From: Clostridium psychrophilum
GTDB lineage: Bacteria; Bacillota; Clostridia; Clostridiales; Clostridiaceae
Assembly: GCF_018861705.1 (NCBI RefSeq)
Contig: NZ_JAHLEC010000030.1
Location: 1 to 38,781, forward strand
Direction: 5' to 3'
Length of the DNA stretch: 38,781 nucleotides
In this document: piece by piece, positions 16,901 to 25,915 of the stretch
Layout of the letters: each line of letters starts with the position of its first letter
How positions within the stretch are numbered: the first letter of the stretch is position 1
Position numbers and translations under genes: made by a program
The notes under the pieces: generated by a model
Told to the model about the DNA's origin: nothing
Seen by the model: the letters and a program-made list of their open reading frames with translations, nothing else
The model's database searches: none

Positions 16901-17419
16901 TTACGAGGAAATTGGATCAGAATCCGATTTTTTGGTAAAGATATTTTTAAGGATAGGTAGTATAAAGTGGTCAAGTCCAATAGCATAGGCATTAGCCCCA
17001 ACAAATAAGAGTATGAATGCTACTGTATACATATTTGGATTTGTACTAGTAGTTCCAGCTAACATATAATTCAGATTCATAAGTGCACCAGCAATGAGAC
17101 CGACAACTGTGAGTGCTCCTAGGATTAGGCTAATGCCAGTTAGAATCTCACCAAATGTGATAAGATAACTAAATGCTGTAGCGTTTGGTAAAGCTATGGT
17201 TTTAATAAAATCGGCATACCAGGATTGCACTGCTGGGTGAGCACCTGAGGCTTTAGCAAGTGATCCTTTTAAGAACCCTGTTATAGCAGTTCCGGCTGTG
17301 CTACCAATCCAACCACCTCCTGTAAATTTCTCAAGGCCGGCTGATATCCATTGATAACCTAGCCATATACGTAGGGATGTCCATAAAAGGTTAAAATATT
17401 TATGTTTAAATAATTTCAT
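16901..17419 (-). CDS. DoxX/TQO small-subunit-like membrane protein
   Basis: This 172-residue protein has four or so membrane helices and resembles DoxX/DoxD proteins. DoxD forms part of thiosulfate:quinone oxidoreductase in archaea, while many bacterial DoxX proteins have no proven role. Seen features are the N-terminal LRIWLGYQWISAGLEKF, a soluble loop (about residues 45-70), and GEILTGISLILGALTVVG. The polar helix faces and the WxxAGxEK motif fit a quinone- or thiol-related protein, which is inference. TAAAGGGGAT before ATG 17419 supports the start. It lies between the polyprenyl synthase and the FixH-like gene, with repeat copy 2 between it and the latter. Confidence 0.75.
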   Translation of the reverse strand: MKLFKHKYFNLLWTSLRIWLGYQWISAGLEKFTGGGWIGSTAGTAITGFLKGSLAKASGAHPAVQSWYADFIKTIALPNATAFSYLITFGEILTGISLILGALTVVGLIAGALMNLNYMLAGTTSTNPNMYTVAFILLFVGANAYAIGLDHFILPILKNIFTKKSDSDPISS

Positions 17420-17491
17420 CTTAAAATCCCCTTTAAATTGTATTTAATGTATTTGTTTAAAAAGTTTAAACCATTTTTATGACATGTTTGC

Positions 17492-18298
17492 TTATGAATG
17501 AGAAGAATTAAGAATAAAATTTACAAGATTTATTAAACTTGTTTTGCAAGGTGAGTCTTTAAATGAATCAAGTGATGTTATAGCTTTATTACCATATAAT
17601 TTAGCGTCTTTGATTGTTATATTTAGTTCAGTATTAATGTCCTTATCTATACAATCATCCATTATCTGGTAGGCTATTCCTAAATTTAATCCATACTTTT
17701 CTATGTTAGTAATTTCTGCTTTTGTCCCACCAACAAGTGCTGCTGCAATTTTGCAACTGGCAGACATAAATAATGCTGTTTTACCTTTAATAATATTCAA
17801 ATAAATTTCACGAGTTGGTAATTTATTTTCTGCTTGAATCATTTCAGCTGCACACATTGATTCAGTTAACTCAACTATAACTTGTTCAAATTCTTTTGGC
17901 AGTGAATGAGAGAGGGTAGAGAAGGCTAAAGAATAAACAACATCACCTGCAAGCACTGCTATTTTCTTTCCATAAACTTTATTAAGAGTTTTTTGACCAC
18001 GACGAAACAAATCTTCATCAATCACATCATCATGTATTAAACTAGCACTGTGCATGAGCTCAATACCAGTTGCAAAGTGAATTAGCTGATTGTTAGTCTT
18101 TTCTGATAGCTTATTATTTATAATACCAGCCGATAGAAACGCTAAGGTAGGACGAAGTCGTTTTCCAGGAATTTTAAAAAAATAATCTATAATTTCTTGC
18201 AAATAACTTGTACTTAATTTCTTACATATATTTTTTTGATCTTTTTCCATAGAATTTAAGTTGTTAATTATAGGATAATAAATATCTTTAAACTGCAA
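17492..18298 (-). CDS. Long-chain polyprenyl diphosphate synthase
   Basis: This 268-residue trans-prenyltransferase condenses isopentenyl diphosphate onto an allylic starter to make a polyprenyl diphosphate. It has GKRLRP (45-50), the first aspartate motif DDVID (90-94) with RRG after it, and the second motif DDCID (214-218). Small residues (A85, S86) stand four to five places before the first motif, which usually allows long chains. It is about 50 residues shorter than typical heptaprenyl or octaprenyl synthases, with loss at both ends. The start is TTG 18298 with GGGTGGTG before it. As the first gene of the minus-strand group, it could supply the side chain for the MenA-like enzyme. Confidence 0.87.
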   Translation of the reverse strand: MQFKDIYYPIINNLNSMEKDQKNICKKLSTSYLQEIIDYFFKIPGKRLRPTLAFLSAGIINNKLSEKTNNQLIHFATGIELMHSASLIHDDVIDEDLFRRGQKTLNKVYGKKIAVLAGDVVYSLAFSTLSHSLPKEFEQVIVELTESMCAAEMIQAENKLPTREIYLNIIKGKTALFMSASCKIAAALVGGTKAEITNIEKYGLNLGIAYQIMDDCIDKDINTELNITIKDAKLYGNKAITSLDSFKDSPCKTSLINLVNFILNSSHS

Positions 18299-18353
18299 AC
18301 TTTTTCACCACCCTTCTATATTTTAATTTTAATAATATATTTTTGGGAATACA

Positions 18354-18378
18354 ATAGTTGAAAATGTTTATCAACTAT
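18354..18378. promoter_or_regulatory. Inverted repeat before the polyprenyl synthase gene
   Basis: ATAGTTGA and TCAACTAT form perfect 8-base arms around a 9-base spacer. It sits 56-80 bases upstream of the TTG start of the minus-strand prenyl-lipid group, a position suitable for a repressor or redox regulator. It resembles, but does not match, Rex or FNR sites. Confidence 0.4.
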
Positions 18379-18465
18379 AATACTGATGATATCAGAATGT
18401 TATGAAGATATTATGTAGAGGATACATTGTAAAAAAATTATATATACGTATGAATGACAACATAT

Positions 18466-18505
18466 ACATACATATGTATAATAAAATATATATACATATG
18501 TATGT
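18466..18505. promoter_or_regulatory. Perfect 15-bp inverted repeat in divergent region
   Basis: Arms 18466-18480 (ACATACATATGTATA) and 18491-18505 are exact reverse complements with a 10-base A/T spacer. It lies between the divergent polyprenyl synthase and ClC genes, about 90 bases before the ClC start. Each arm also holds the palindrome ATACATATGTAT, so it could be a double operator. Confidence 0.45.
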
Positions 18506-18594
18506 TATTATATATATAACGGAATAATTGAATTACATACTTTAAAAACTAAAAGACATAAAATGGTTATTTATGTAATAATGGAGGCAGAAAA

Positions 18595-20181
18595 ATGGAA
18601 GCAAAGAACAAACAAAATACTTATAATACCTTATTCCACTTTAATGGATTTAGATTAAAACTCGTGTTTGAAGGGATTGCGATAGGTATTTTAACAGGTT
18701 TATTAGTTGTATTGTATCGCTATACACTTGAAAAAGCAGGAATTTTTGTAAACCATGTTTACAAGATTCTATCTATAAATCCAATATTGATTTTACCTTG
18801 GATTGGTATTTTAATATTAATAGGATATATTGTAGGTTTAATGGTTAAACATCAACCGATGATTAGCGGAAGTGGAATACCTCAAGTGGAAGGCGTTTTG
18901 CTTAGAAAACTAAATATGAGCTGGTGGAGAGTTATAATTGGCAAATTCTTTGGAGGGGTTCTTACAATAGGATCAGGTCTTTCCTTAGGAAGAGAAGGAC
19001 CTTCGGTTCAATTAGGTGCGGCAGTTGGTCAAGGGTTTAGTAAGGTATTTAAAAGGATAAAAATCGAAGAAAAATATCTTATGACAAGCGGAGCTAGTGC
19101 AGGCCTAGCAGCTGCCTTTAATGCCCCACTTGCTGGAGCATTATTTGCTTTAGAGGAGGTTCACAAAAATTTTTCGCCATTGATATTTCTTTCAGCATTA
19201 TCTGCGGCATTATCTGCTGATTTTGTAACTAGTGCTTTTTTGGGCCTAAAACCAATTTTCATTGTTAAAAATTTGGATATATTACCACTTAAATATTATT
19301 TTTATATAATTGTATTAGGGGTTATTATTGGAGTTTTAGGTGTTTTATTTAATAATATTCTTTTGAAAACACAGGATTTATATGCAGCTCAAGCATGGAT
19401 TCCAAAAGAAATGACAATTGTAGTACCATTGTTAATTTCAGTTATTCTTGGACTTTTGTTGCCACAAGTGTTAGGTGGAGGCAATGAACTTATAAACTCA
19501 CTTTTTATAGGAAATCCTTCTTTAACAATTTTATTGATTATAGTTGTTGTAAAATTTTTATTCACTATGTTAAGTTATGGATCAGGTGCACCAGGAGGAA
19601 TATTTCTCCCACTACTTGCAATTGGAGCCTTAATAGGGAATATTTATGGAATAACGCTTGTACATTTTCTAAATTTTAATAGTATTTATATTAATAATTT
19701 TATAATACTTGCAATGGCAGGATATTTTACAGCTGTAGTAAGAGCACCTATAACTGGAATCATTCTACTTACTGAAATGACAGGATCTTTTAGTCAGTTA
19801 CTTTCTTTGTCTGTAGTATCTATTGTTGCCTATATTGTGGCTGATATTTTAGCATCAAAACCTATTTATGAATCATTACTTGAGAAATTTTTACATAATC
19901 AAGGAGAAAAATTATCCCTTGGTAATAAGAAAGATAAGGCTATACTGGAGTTTGCAGTTTGTATGGGATCAAATTTGGACGGAAAACAAATTAGAGAAAT
20001 CAAATGGCCATCCCATTGTTTATTAGTAGCAGTTAAACGAGGAGAACATGAAATAATTCCAAAAGGCGACACCGTTATTTTCGCCGGCGATTATTTGATT
20101 GTACTCACCAATGAGGATAGGGTATCTAAAATTAATGATGTTTTAAATGTAATGACGGCAAGTTGTGAAATATCAAAATAA
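18595..20181 (+). CDS. ClC-family chloride/proton antiporter with TrkA-C domain
   Basis: This 528-residue protein has the ClC core (about residues 15-435) with the ion-path motifs GSGIPQ (about 91-96), GREGP (about 130-134) with the gating glutamate, and GAPGGIFLP. A glutamate in LFALEEVHKNF matches the inner proton glutamate of E. coli ClcA, so it is more likely a 2Cl-/H+ exchanger than a channel. The C-terminal 80 residues form a TrkA-C regulatory domain that may bind a small ligand. Start ATG 18595 follows GGAGG at 18582-18586. The GGDEF gene follows after 18 bases, so they are probably co-transcribed. Confidence 0.93.
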   Translation: MEAKNKQNTYNTLFHFNGFRLKLVFEGIAIGILTGLLVVLYRYTLEKAGIFVNHVYKILSINPILILPWIGILILIGYIVGLMVKHQPMISGSGIPQVEGVLLRKLNMSWWRVIIGKFFGGVLTIGSGLSLGREGPSVQLGAAVGQGFSKVFKRIKIEEKYLMTSGASAGLAAAFNAPLAGALFALEEVHKNFSPLIFLSALSAALSADFVTSAFLGLKPIFIVKNLDILPLKYYFYIIVLGVIIGVLGVLFNNILLKTQDLYAAQAWIPKEMTIVVPLLISVILGLLLPQVLGGGNELINSLFIGNPSLTILLIIVVVKFLFTMLSYGSGAPGGIFLPLLAIGALIGNIYGITLVHFLNFNSIYINNFIILAMAGYFTAVVRAPITGIILLTEMTGSFSQLLSLSVVSIVAYIVADILASKPIYESLLEKFLHNQGEKLSLGNKKDKAILEFAVCMGSNLDGKQIREIKWPSHCLLVAVKRGEHEIIPKGDTVIFAGDYLIVLTNEDRVSKINDVLNVMTASCEISK

Positions 20182-20199
20182 ATAGTTTAAGGAGAATTT

Positions 20200-20823
20200 A
20201 TGATGGATAAAACACTAATTTCTATGACTGAAATAACATCAAGGATTAAAGAGTTAATAAGAAAAAATGAAGGACCTTTTAGTGTAGTTACATGTGATAT
20301 TGATAATCTAAATAATATCAATACAATTCATGGAAATGCTATAGGTGATGAAGTAATTTCTAAAGTTATATCTATATTTAACAATAATTTATCTAAGACA
20401 GATTTAATAAGTAGAAGTGGTGATGAATTTACTTTATTACTTGTTAAAAAAGGTGCTGAAAGAAGTTTTATGGACTTAGAAGAAATAAGAAGATATTTAT
20501 CAGATAATACCTTTGATTTAAAAAACTTAACTACAACAGAAAATATTAATATTACTATAAGTTTTGGAGTTGCTAGTTATCCTCGAGATTCTAAAAATGT
20601 TATAGATCTTCTTAGAGTTGCTGATAGTGGTCTATTTAGAGCTAAAAAAGAGGGTAAGAATAGAATTTGTCTTTCAGAAGCAGAGAGTATGGTACTAAAA
20701 TCAAGTTATTTTACAAAAACTCAACTTGATAGGTTATCAGAACTTTCTAAGTCAAATGACAAAACCGAAGCATTTCTTCTAAGAGAAGCATTGGATGGAT
20801 TGTTTAAAAAATATAATAAATAA
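20200..20823 (+). CDS. GGDEF-domain protein with ribbon-helix-helix-like C-terminal tail
   Basis: This 207-residue soluble protein has a GGDEF domain (about residues 25-160) related to diguanylate cyclases, which make cyclic-di-GMP. The catalytic loop is SGDEF (73-77), so the first glycine is replaced; metal aspartates D33 and D75 remain, and SFGVASYP is present. The inhibitory RxxD site is missing. No membrane helix or sensor domain precedes it. The last 38 residues (YFTKTQLDRLSELSKSNDKT to LFKKYNK) look like a ribbon-helix-helix (CopG/Arc) DNA-binding unit, an unusual fusion. RBS AAGGAG (20189-20194) can serve ATG 20200 or 20203. Activity is uncertain because of the altered loop. Confidence 0.82.
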   Translation: MMDKTLISMTEITSRIKELIRKNEGPFSVVTCDIDNLNNINTIHGNAIGDEVISKVISIFNNNLSKTDLISRSGDEFTLLLVKKGAERSFMDLEEIRRYLSDNTFDLKNLTTTENINITISFGVASYPRDSKNVIDLLRVADSGLFRAKKEGKNRICLSEAESMVLKSSYFTKTQLDRLSELSKSNDKTEAFLLREALDGLFKKYNK

Positions 20824-20942
20824 AAGATTCTTAATTATATAACTAAAGTATTTTTACATTTTATTTAATTACTATATAATTACTTGCATAATTGTGTAAA
20901 CTATATATAATTTACTTAGAAAACAATATTAGGAGTGATGGT

Positions 20943-21725
20943 ATGAACCCAGTAGCGTTTTATGTGTTTGGATTTAGTATAAGATGGTATGGAATATTAA
21001 TAGCAAGTGGAATGGCACTAGCTATATCATTATTACAATATACCTGTAAATATAGAAATGTGAATTATGATTTTTTGCTTGATGTAGTACTTATTTCTCT
21101 ACCAGTTGGTATTATAGGTGCAAGGTTGTATTATGTAGCTTTTGAATTTAATAATTATAGAAATAATTTAATAGATATATTTGATATTAGAGGCGGTGGA
21201 CTTGCAATTCATGGCGGTATTTTATTTGCGTTAATCTGTGCATATTTAATTGCAAAACGTAAGAAGATGAGTTTCTTTAAAATGGCAGATGTTACGGCAC
21301 CCACAATTATAATTGCTCAAGCTATTGGCAGATGGGGAAATTTTTTTAATTCAGAGGCTCATGGTGGTCCTGTATCTTATAATTTTATTAAAAAATTTCC
21401 ATACTTCATCCAGCAAGGTATGCATATAGATGGAATTTATTATCATCCTACTTTTTTATATGAATCCCTATGGGATTTAATTGTTTTCGTAATTTTAATG
21501 ATTATTTTAAAAAACACTAAAAAAGTTGGCATTGTGTTTTTCTCCTATATTGGGCTGTACTCAATTGGTAGGTTTTTTATAGAGGGTCTGAGAACAGATA
21601 GTTTAATGTTTGGTTCTTTTAGAATTGCTCAGATGGTAAGCTTAGCTGGAATTTTAATTTGGATAGCATATTTAATTTTATGTAAATATAAAAAAATAAG
21701 ATATAAATACAAAATGTATCCATAA
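20943..21725 (+). CDS. lgt: Prolipoprotein diacylglyceryl transferase
   Basis: Lgt moves a diacylglyceryl group from phosphatidylglycerol onto the lipobox cysteine of prolipoproteins, the first lipidation step. The 260 residues show about seven membrane helices, the N-terminal motif [21 protein letters not shown]-type segment [12 protein letters not shown], and the Lgt signature [15 protein letters not shown] (about residues 136-150). Further on is [12 protein letters not shown] and [14 protein letters not shown] chose ATG 20943 because AGGAGTG precedes it; the frame extends to 20892 without support. A terminator follows. Confidence 0.95.
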   Translation: MNPVAFYVFGFSIRWYGILIASGMALAISLLQYTCKYRNVNYDFLLDVVLISLPVGIIGARLYYVAFEFNNYRNNLIDIFDIRGGGLAIHGGILFALICAYLIAKRKKMSFFKMADVTAPTIIIAQAIGRWGNFFNSEAHGGPVSYNFIKKFPYFIQQGMHIDGIYYHPTFLYESLWDLIVFVILMIILKNTKKVGIVFFSYIGLYSIGRFFIEGLRTDSLMFGSFRIAQMVSLAGILIWIAYLILCKYKKIRYKYKMYP

Positions 21726-21753
21726 ATAATGCGAATAAAATAAATAAAATTGG

Positions 21754-21784
21754 AAGAGTGATAATTTTATTTATCACTCTTTAT
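21754..21784 (+). terminator. Terminator after lgt
   Basis: AAGAGTGATAA (21754-21764) pairs exactly with TTATCACTCTT (21771-21781), loop 6 bases, followed by T-rich sequence. It closes the ClC-GGDEF-Lgt stretch. Confidence 0.85.
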
Positions 21785-21846
21785 TAATAAAAACTTTATT
21801 TTAGAAAAGAGTTTCTTCATAAAGTCTACATAATGAAGTGTTAATA

Positions 21847-21904
21847 TATAGATTGAGAAGAAATAAAAAATCTATAGATGAAGTTCTATATTATATAGAT
21901 TCAA
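21847..21904 (+). promoter_or_regulatory. Three spaced direct repeats before copA
   Basis: TATAGATTGAG (21847), TATAGATGAAG (21873) and TATAGATTCAA (21894) lie 26 and 21 bases apart just before the copA ribosome site. Such spacing fits binding on one helix face. A copper-responsive repressor (CsoR or CopY) is a guess, since the sequences do not match their known operators. Confidence 0.35.
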
Positions 21905-21926
21905 ATAAGATAAGGAGGAAAGTAGT

Positions 21927-24362
21927 ATGGTAAATAAAACACTTAACATTGAAGGTATGAGTTGCGCATCATGTGCAAAAGCAATCGAAAGAGTTTCAAA
22001 AAAATTACCTGGTGTTGAAGTCGCAAGTGTAAATCTTGCTACAGAAAAATTAAAGATAGTTTATGACGATTCATTAATAAAATTACCTGATATACAAAAT
22101 GCAGTAGAGAAGGCTGGGTATAAAATATTAGTTCAAACAACTAATAAAACTTTAAAATTAGAGGGAATGAGCTGTGCGTCTTGTGCAAAAAATATAGAAA
22201 GAATAACAAGAAAACTTAATGGAGTAATAGAGTCAAATGTTAACTTTGCCACAGAAAAATTAACAATTTCTTTTGATCCATCATTAGTTAAAACGAATGA
22301 TATAAAGAAGGTTATAGCAAAAGGGGGGTATAAGGCTCTCGAGGAAGAAAGTAATATAGATATTGACAAAGAGAAAAAGGAAAAAGAGATAAAGAGTTTA
22401 TGGAATAGATTTTTAATATCTGCAATATTTGGTGTGCCATTGCTCCTTGTTGCAATGGTACCAATGTTTATTATGTTGCCTGAAAGTAGCAATCCTATGA
22501 TGCATGAAAAATTATATGCTATTTTGCAATTAATACTTGTTCTTCCAATAATGATTACAGGTAGAAGATATTTCATAGTGGGTTTTAGGTCTTTAGCACG
22601 GTTAAGTCCTAATATGGATTCATTAATATCAATGGGAGCATCAGCTGCATTTTTATATAGTATCTTTGCAGTATATGAAATATTAATTGGTAATACTGGT
22701 TATGAGATGTATTTTGAATCAGCAGGTATAATTTTAACACTTATAACTCTTGGAAAGTATTTAGAATCAGTAACTAAAGGAAAAACTTCCGAGGCGATTA
22801 AAAAGCTTATGGGACTCCAGCCAAAAACTGCAATTATACTTAGTGGAGATAAAGAAGTTGAGATTTCAATTGATGAAGTTGAAGTTGGAGATATAGTTGT
22901 TGTGAGGCCAGGAGAAAAAATGCCAGTGGATGGTGAAGTTGTTCTCGGAACTACATCTGTAGATGAGTCAATGCTTACTGGTGAGAGTATGCCAGTTGAA
23001 AAAAGTATTGGCAATAAAATAATTGGAGCGAGTATAAATAAAAATGGTTCTATTAAGTTTAAAGCAACTAAAGTTGGTAAAGATACTGCTTTATCACAAA
23101 TTATTAAATTAGTTGAAAATGCTCAAGGATCAAAAGCGCCAATAGCTAAAATGGCAGATATTATATCTGGTTATTTTGTGCCTGTAGTTATAGGACTTGC
23201 GTTAGTATCGTCATTATCTTGGCTTTTAGCTGGGCAAAGTGGAGTTTTTTCTTTAACAATATTTATATCAGTACTGGTAATTGCTTGTCCATGTGCGCTA
23301 GGTCTTGCAACTCCAACAGCTATAATGGTTGGAACAGGAAAGGGTGCAGAGTATGGGGTACTTATAAAAAGCGGTTCTGCCCTTGAAACTGCACATAAAA
23401 TTCAAACAATTGTATTTGATAAAACAGGAACTCTTACTGAGGGAAAACCAAAGGTAACAGATATAGTTACGGCGAAAGGTATAGATGAGGATTATTTACT
23501 CATAATAGGAGCTACAGCAGAAAAAGGATCTGAGCATCCACTTGGCGAATCTATTGTTAATGAGGCAGAGAAAAGAAAATTAGAATTAAAAAAATCAGCA
23601 GGGTTTAAGGCTATTCCTGGGCTAGGAATTGAAGTAGTTATTAATGATAACATAACATTATTGGGTAATAAAAAACTTATGGAGGAAAGCCATGTTTCAG
23701 TGCAAAATTTTGAGAAAGCAGCAGATGATTTTGCAAAGGAAGGCAAGACACCTATGTATATTGCTATTAATGGTAGTCTAAGTGGAATAATCGCTGTAGC
23801 GGACACTGTAAAGAAAAATAGTAAAAAGGCTATAGAAAGACTTCATAGCATGGGAATAGAGGTTGCTATGATAACTGGAGATAACAAAAGGACTGCAGGA
23901 GCTATTGCATCTCAAGTTGGTATTGATACAATACTTGCAGAAGTATTGCCGGAAGATAAAGCAAATGAGGTTAAAAAACTTCAAGCAGAAGGCAAAAAGG
24001 TTGCTATGGTTGGAGATGGAATTAATGATGCCCCTGCACTTGCTCAAGCGGATATTGGTATTGCCATAGGATCAGGCACAGATGTTGCAATGGAATCAGC
24101 AGATATTGTACTTATGAGAAGTGATTTAATGGATGTAGCTACAGCGCTTCAGCTAAGTAAGAAAACCATAACAAATATTAAGCAAAATCTATTTTGGGCG
24201 TTTGGGTATAATATCCTAGGGATACCAATTGCTATGGGAGTTTTACATTTATTTGGTGGTCCACTTTTAAACCCTATTATTGCAGCACTTGCAATGAGTT
24301 TTAGTTCAGTTTCAGTATTAACAAATGCATTACGTTTAAAGGGCTTTAAGCCATTAACATAA
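21927..24362 (+). CDS. copA: Copper-exporting P-type ATPase
   Basis: This 811-residue P1B-type ATPase pumps Cu(I) out of the cell. Two N-terminal heavy-metal domains carry GMSCASC (about residues 10-16 and 80-86). The membrane part has the copper-binding CPC (about 453-455), the phosphorylated aspartate is in DKTGT (about 498), with SEHPLGE (about 535) and GDGINDAP (about 696). Eight membrane helices are expected. The start ATG 21927 follows AAGGAGG. The copper chaperone gene copZ follows after 62 bases without a terminator, forming a copper-export operon. Confidence 0.96.
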   Translation: MVNKTLNIEGMSCASCAKAIERVSKKLPGVEVASVNLATEKLKIVYDDSLIKLPDIQNAVEKAGYKILVQTTNKTLKLEGMSCASCAKNIERITRKLNGVIESNVNFATEKLTISFDPSLVKTNDIKKVIAKGGYKALEEESNIDIDKEKKEKEIKSLWNRFLISAIFGVPLLLVAMVPMFIMLPESSNPMMHEKLYAILQLILVLPIMITGRRYFIVGFRSLARLSPNMDSLISMGASAAFLYSIFAVYEILIGNTGYEMYFESAGIILTLITLGKYLESVTKGKTSEAIKKLMGLQPKTAIILSGDKEVEISIDEVEVGDIVVVRPGEKMPVDGEVVLGTTSVDESMLTGESMPVEKSIGNKIIGASINKNGSIKFKATKVGKDTALSQIIKLVENAQGSKAPIAKMADIISGYFVPVVIGLALVSSLSWLLAGQSGVFSLTIFISVLVIACPCALGLATPTAIMVGTGKGAEYGVLIKSGSALETAHKIQTIVFDKTGTLTEGKPKVTDIVTAKGIDEDYLLIIGATAEKGSEHPLGESIVNEAEKRKLELKKSAGFKAIPGLGIEVVINDNITLLGNKKLMEESHVSVQNFEKAADDFAKEGKTPMYIAINGSLSGIIAVADTVKKNSKKAIERLHSMGIEVAMITGDNKRTAGAIASQVGIDTILAEVLPEDKANEVKKLQAEGKKVAMVGDGINDAPALAQADIGIAIGSGTDVAMESADIVLMRSDLMDVATALQLSKKTITNIKQNLFWAFGYNILGIPIAMGVLHLFGGPLLNPIIAALAMSFSSVSVLTNALRLKGFKPLT

Positions 24363-24424
24363 AGGTTCACATTATAAGAGAAAATAAATATAATAAGAAA
24401 TAAAAATTGAAGGGAGAAATAAAA

Positions 24425-24637
24425 ATGAAAAAGAAGATATTTGTAGAAGGTATGAGTTGTATGCATTGTGTAAACCATGTTAGCGAGGCATTAAAAGAAA
24501 TTGGTGCAAAAGATGTTGAAGTAAATCTTGAAGGAAAACTTGCACTTGCAGAAATTAGTGATAATATTACGGATAACGCTATAAAGTTAGCTATTGAGGA
24601 TGCTGGTTATGACGTTGTAAAAATAGAAAAAGCATAG
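24425..24637 (+). CDS. copZ: Copper chaperone CopZ
   Basis: This 70-residue protein is a single heavy-metal-associated domain with the Cu(I) site GMSCMHC (residues 9-15 by my count). It likely hands copper to CopA and may relay it to a regulator. ATG 24425 follows GAAGGGAG; a TTG at 24407 has no suitable site. It is shorter than a typical CopZ by no more than a few residues and looks intact. Confidence 0.93.
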   Translation: MKKKIFVEGMSCMHCVNHVSEALKEIGAKDVEVNLEGKLALAEISDNITDNAIKLAIEDAGYDVVKIEKA

Positions 24638-24720
24638 TCTAAATAATAAGTGATGATTTAATTATTGTCACAAAAAAACAAAGATTAAACAGGGTGTCTT
24701 TAAATGTGGGGGGATAAATA

Positions 24721-25497
24721 ATGAATGAAAAAATGCCAGTATTGTTTATTGGTCATGGAAGTCCTATGAATGCAGTGTTAGATAATTCATTTACACAGAC
24801 TCTTAGTAAATCAACTGAAACAATACCAAGACCAGTAGCAATTTTAGTAATATCTGCACATTGGGAAACTGATGGAACTTTTATCACATCTTGTGACATG
24901 CCTGAGCAGATATATGATTTTTATGGGTTTCCTGAAGAACTATATAATCTTAAATATAATCCAACGGGATCAAAAAAATATGCTGAAATGGTTGCAGCAT
25001 AACTAAAGGATTCTAAGGTTACACTCACTGAAAAGTGGGGACTGAATCATGGTGCTTGGGCTATTTTAACACATATGTATCCGAAAGCTGATATACCTGT
25101 ATTTCAGATGAGTTTAAACAGATTGGGTGATGAAAAATATCATTATAACCTTGGTAAAAAGCTATCTAAACTCAGGGAACGAGGAATTTTAATAATAGGT
25201 AGTGGAAATATAGTTCATAACTTAGGGATAATGGATTATGATATGTTTGCAACTCCATTTGAGTGGGCAACTGAATTTGATAAATATATTTGTGATGCTG
25301 TAGTAAATAGGGAACATAAGAAAATTATATCTTATCAAAGCATAGGTAAAAGTTCTAAACTATCAGTACCTACGAAAGAACATTATTTACCATTACTTTA
25401 TATAGCGGGGCTTCAGGAAGCCTCTGATGAAGTTAATTTCATATATAGGGGCATACAGCATGGGTCTATGTCTATGACTTGTATAAAAATAGGATAA
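24721..25497 (+). pseudogene. Class III extradiol (DODA/YgiD-type) dioxygenase, broken by one stop
   Basis: Two adjacent frames are the same phase: 24721-25002 ends in TAA at 25000-25002, and the reading continues without other stops to 25497, 258 codons plus stop in all. The product resembles 4,5-DOPA dioxygenase/aromatic ring-opening enzymes of the LigB superfamily: GHGSPMN (N terminus), SAHWET, NHGAWAILTHMYP, and IIGSGNIVHNL, with metal-binding histidines on both sides of the stop. A single base change (for example GAA or CAA to TAA) explains the break. GGGGGG before ATG 24721 is a strong ribosome site. Function is lost unless the stop is a sequencing error or read through. Confidence 0.85.
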
Positions 25498-25530
25498 AAC
25501 AAAAATATGGCGTATAATAAAATAAATGTA

Positions 25531-25567
25531 AAAGCTGTGAAGTATTACTTCACAGCTTTTTTTTTTT
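25531..25567 (+). terminator. Strong terminator after the dioxygenase remnant
   Basis: AAAGCTGTGAAGT and ACTTCACAGCTTT form a perfect 13-bp stem with a 3- to 4-base loop, followed by ten or more T residues. Confidence 0.92.
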
Positions 25568-25915
25568 AGTGAAGTAAGGGGACTTTGCTTTAATTTATAA
25601 GAAAAAAAACATCAAAAATAGTCAGCAGACTAATTGGCCTTAAATATTAGGTGACATTATTGGAAAAACGAGTATACTTAATTAAACACTAATTTATGAT
25701 AGTGGTAAAGTGATATCAAATTATTTTTTACAATAAAGTGTCTAATAAAAATAAAATGTAATAAAAATTAAAAAATAATGTGCATTATTTTTTTTTATCA
25801 TTAATTATCACGCAATAAAATATCACTATAAATATCTTATACATAGAAAAAATAAAAAGAGAGGATATAAGTTAATAGACTTTTTCATAAAAGTTATTAT
25901 ACAGGAGGAAAACTT
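25568..25915. other. Leader region of the aspartate kinase gene
   Basis: No gene is recognised in about 348 bases. A short hairpin AAAATAAT-GTGC-ATTATTTT (25772-25791) followed by T residues could act as an attenuator or an upstream terminator, about 120 bases before the start. I saw no lysine riboswitch and no T-box (AGGGTGGNACCGCG) consensus here. Confidence 0.4.

Noticed and set aside
18354-18378. Rex operator before the polyprenyl synthase
   Set aside because: The arms resemble TTGTTAA/TTAACAA only partly and the spacing is off, so I left it as an unassigned inverted repeat.
25568-25915. Lysine riboswitch or T-box before aspartate kinase
   Set aside because: Neither the lysine aptamer pattern nor the AGGGTGG T-box core is present in this leader.
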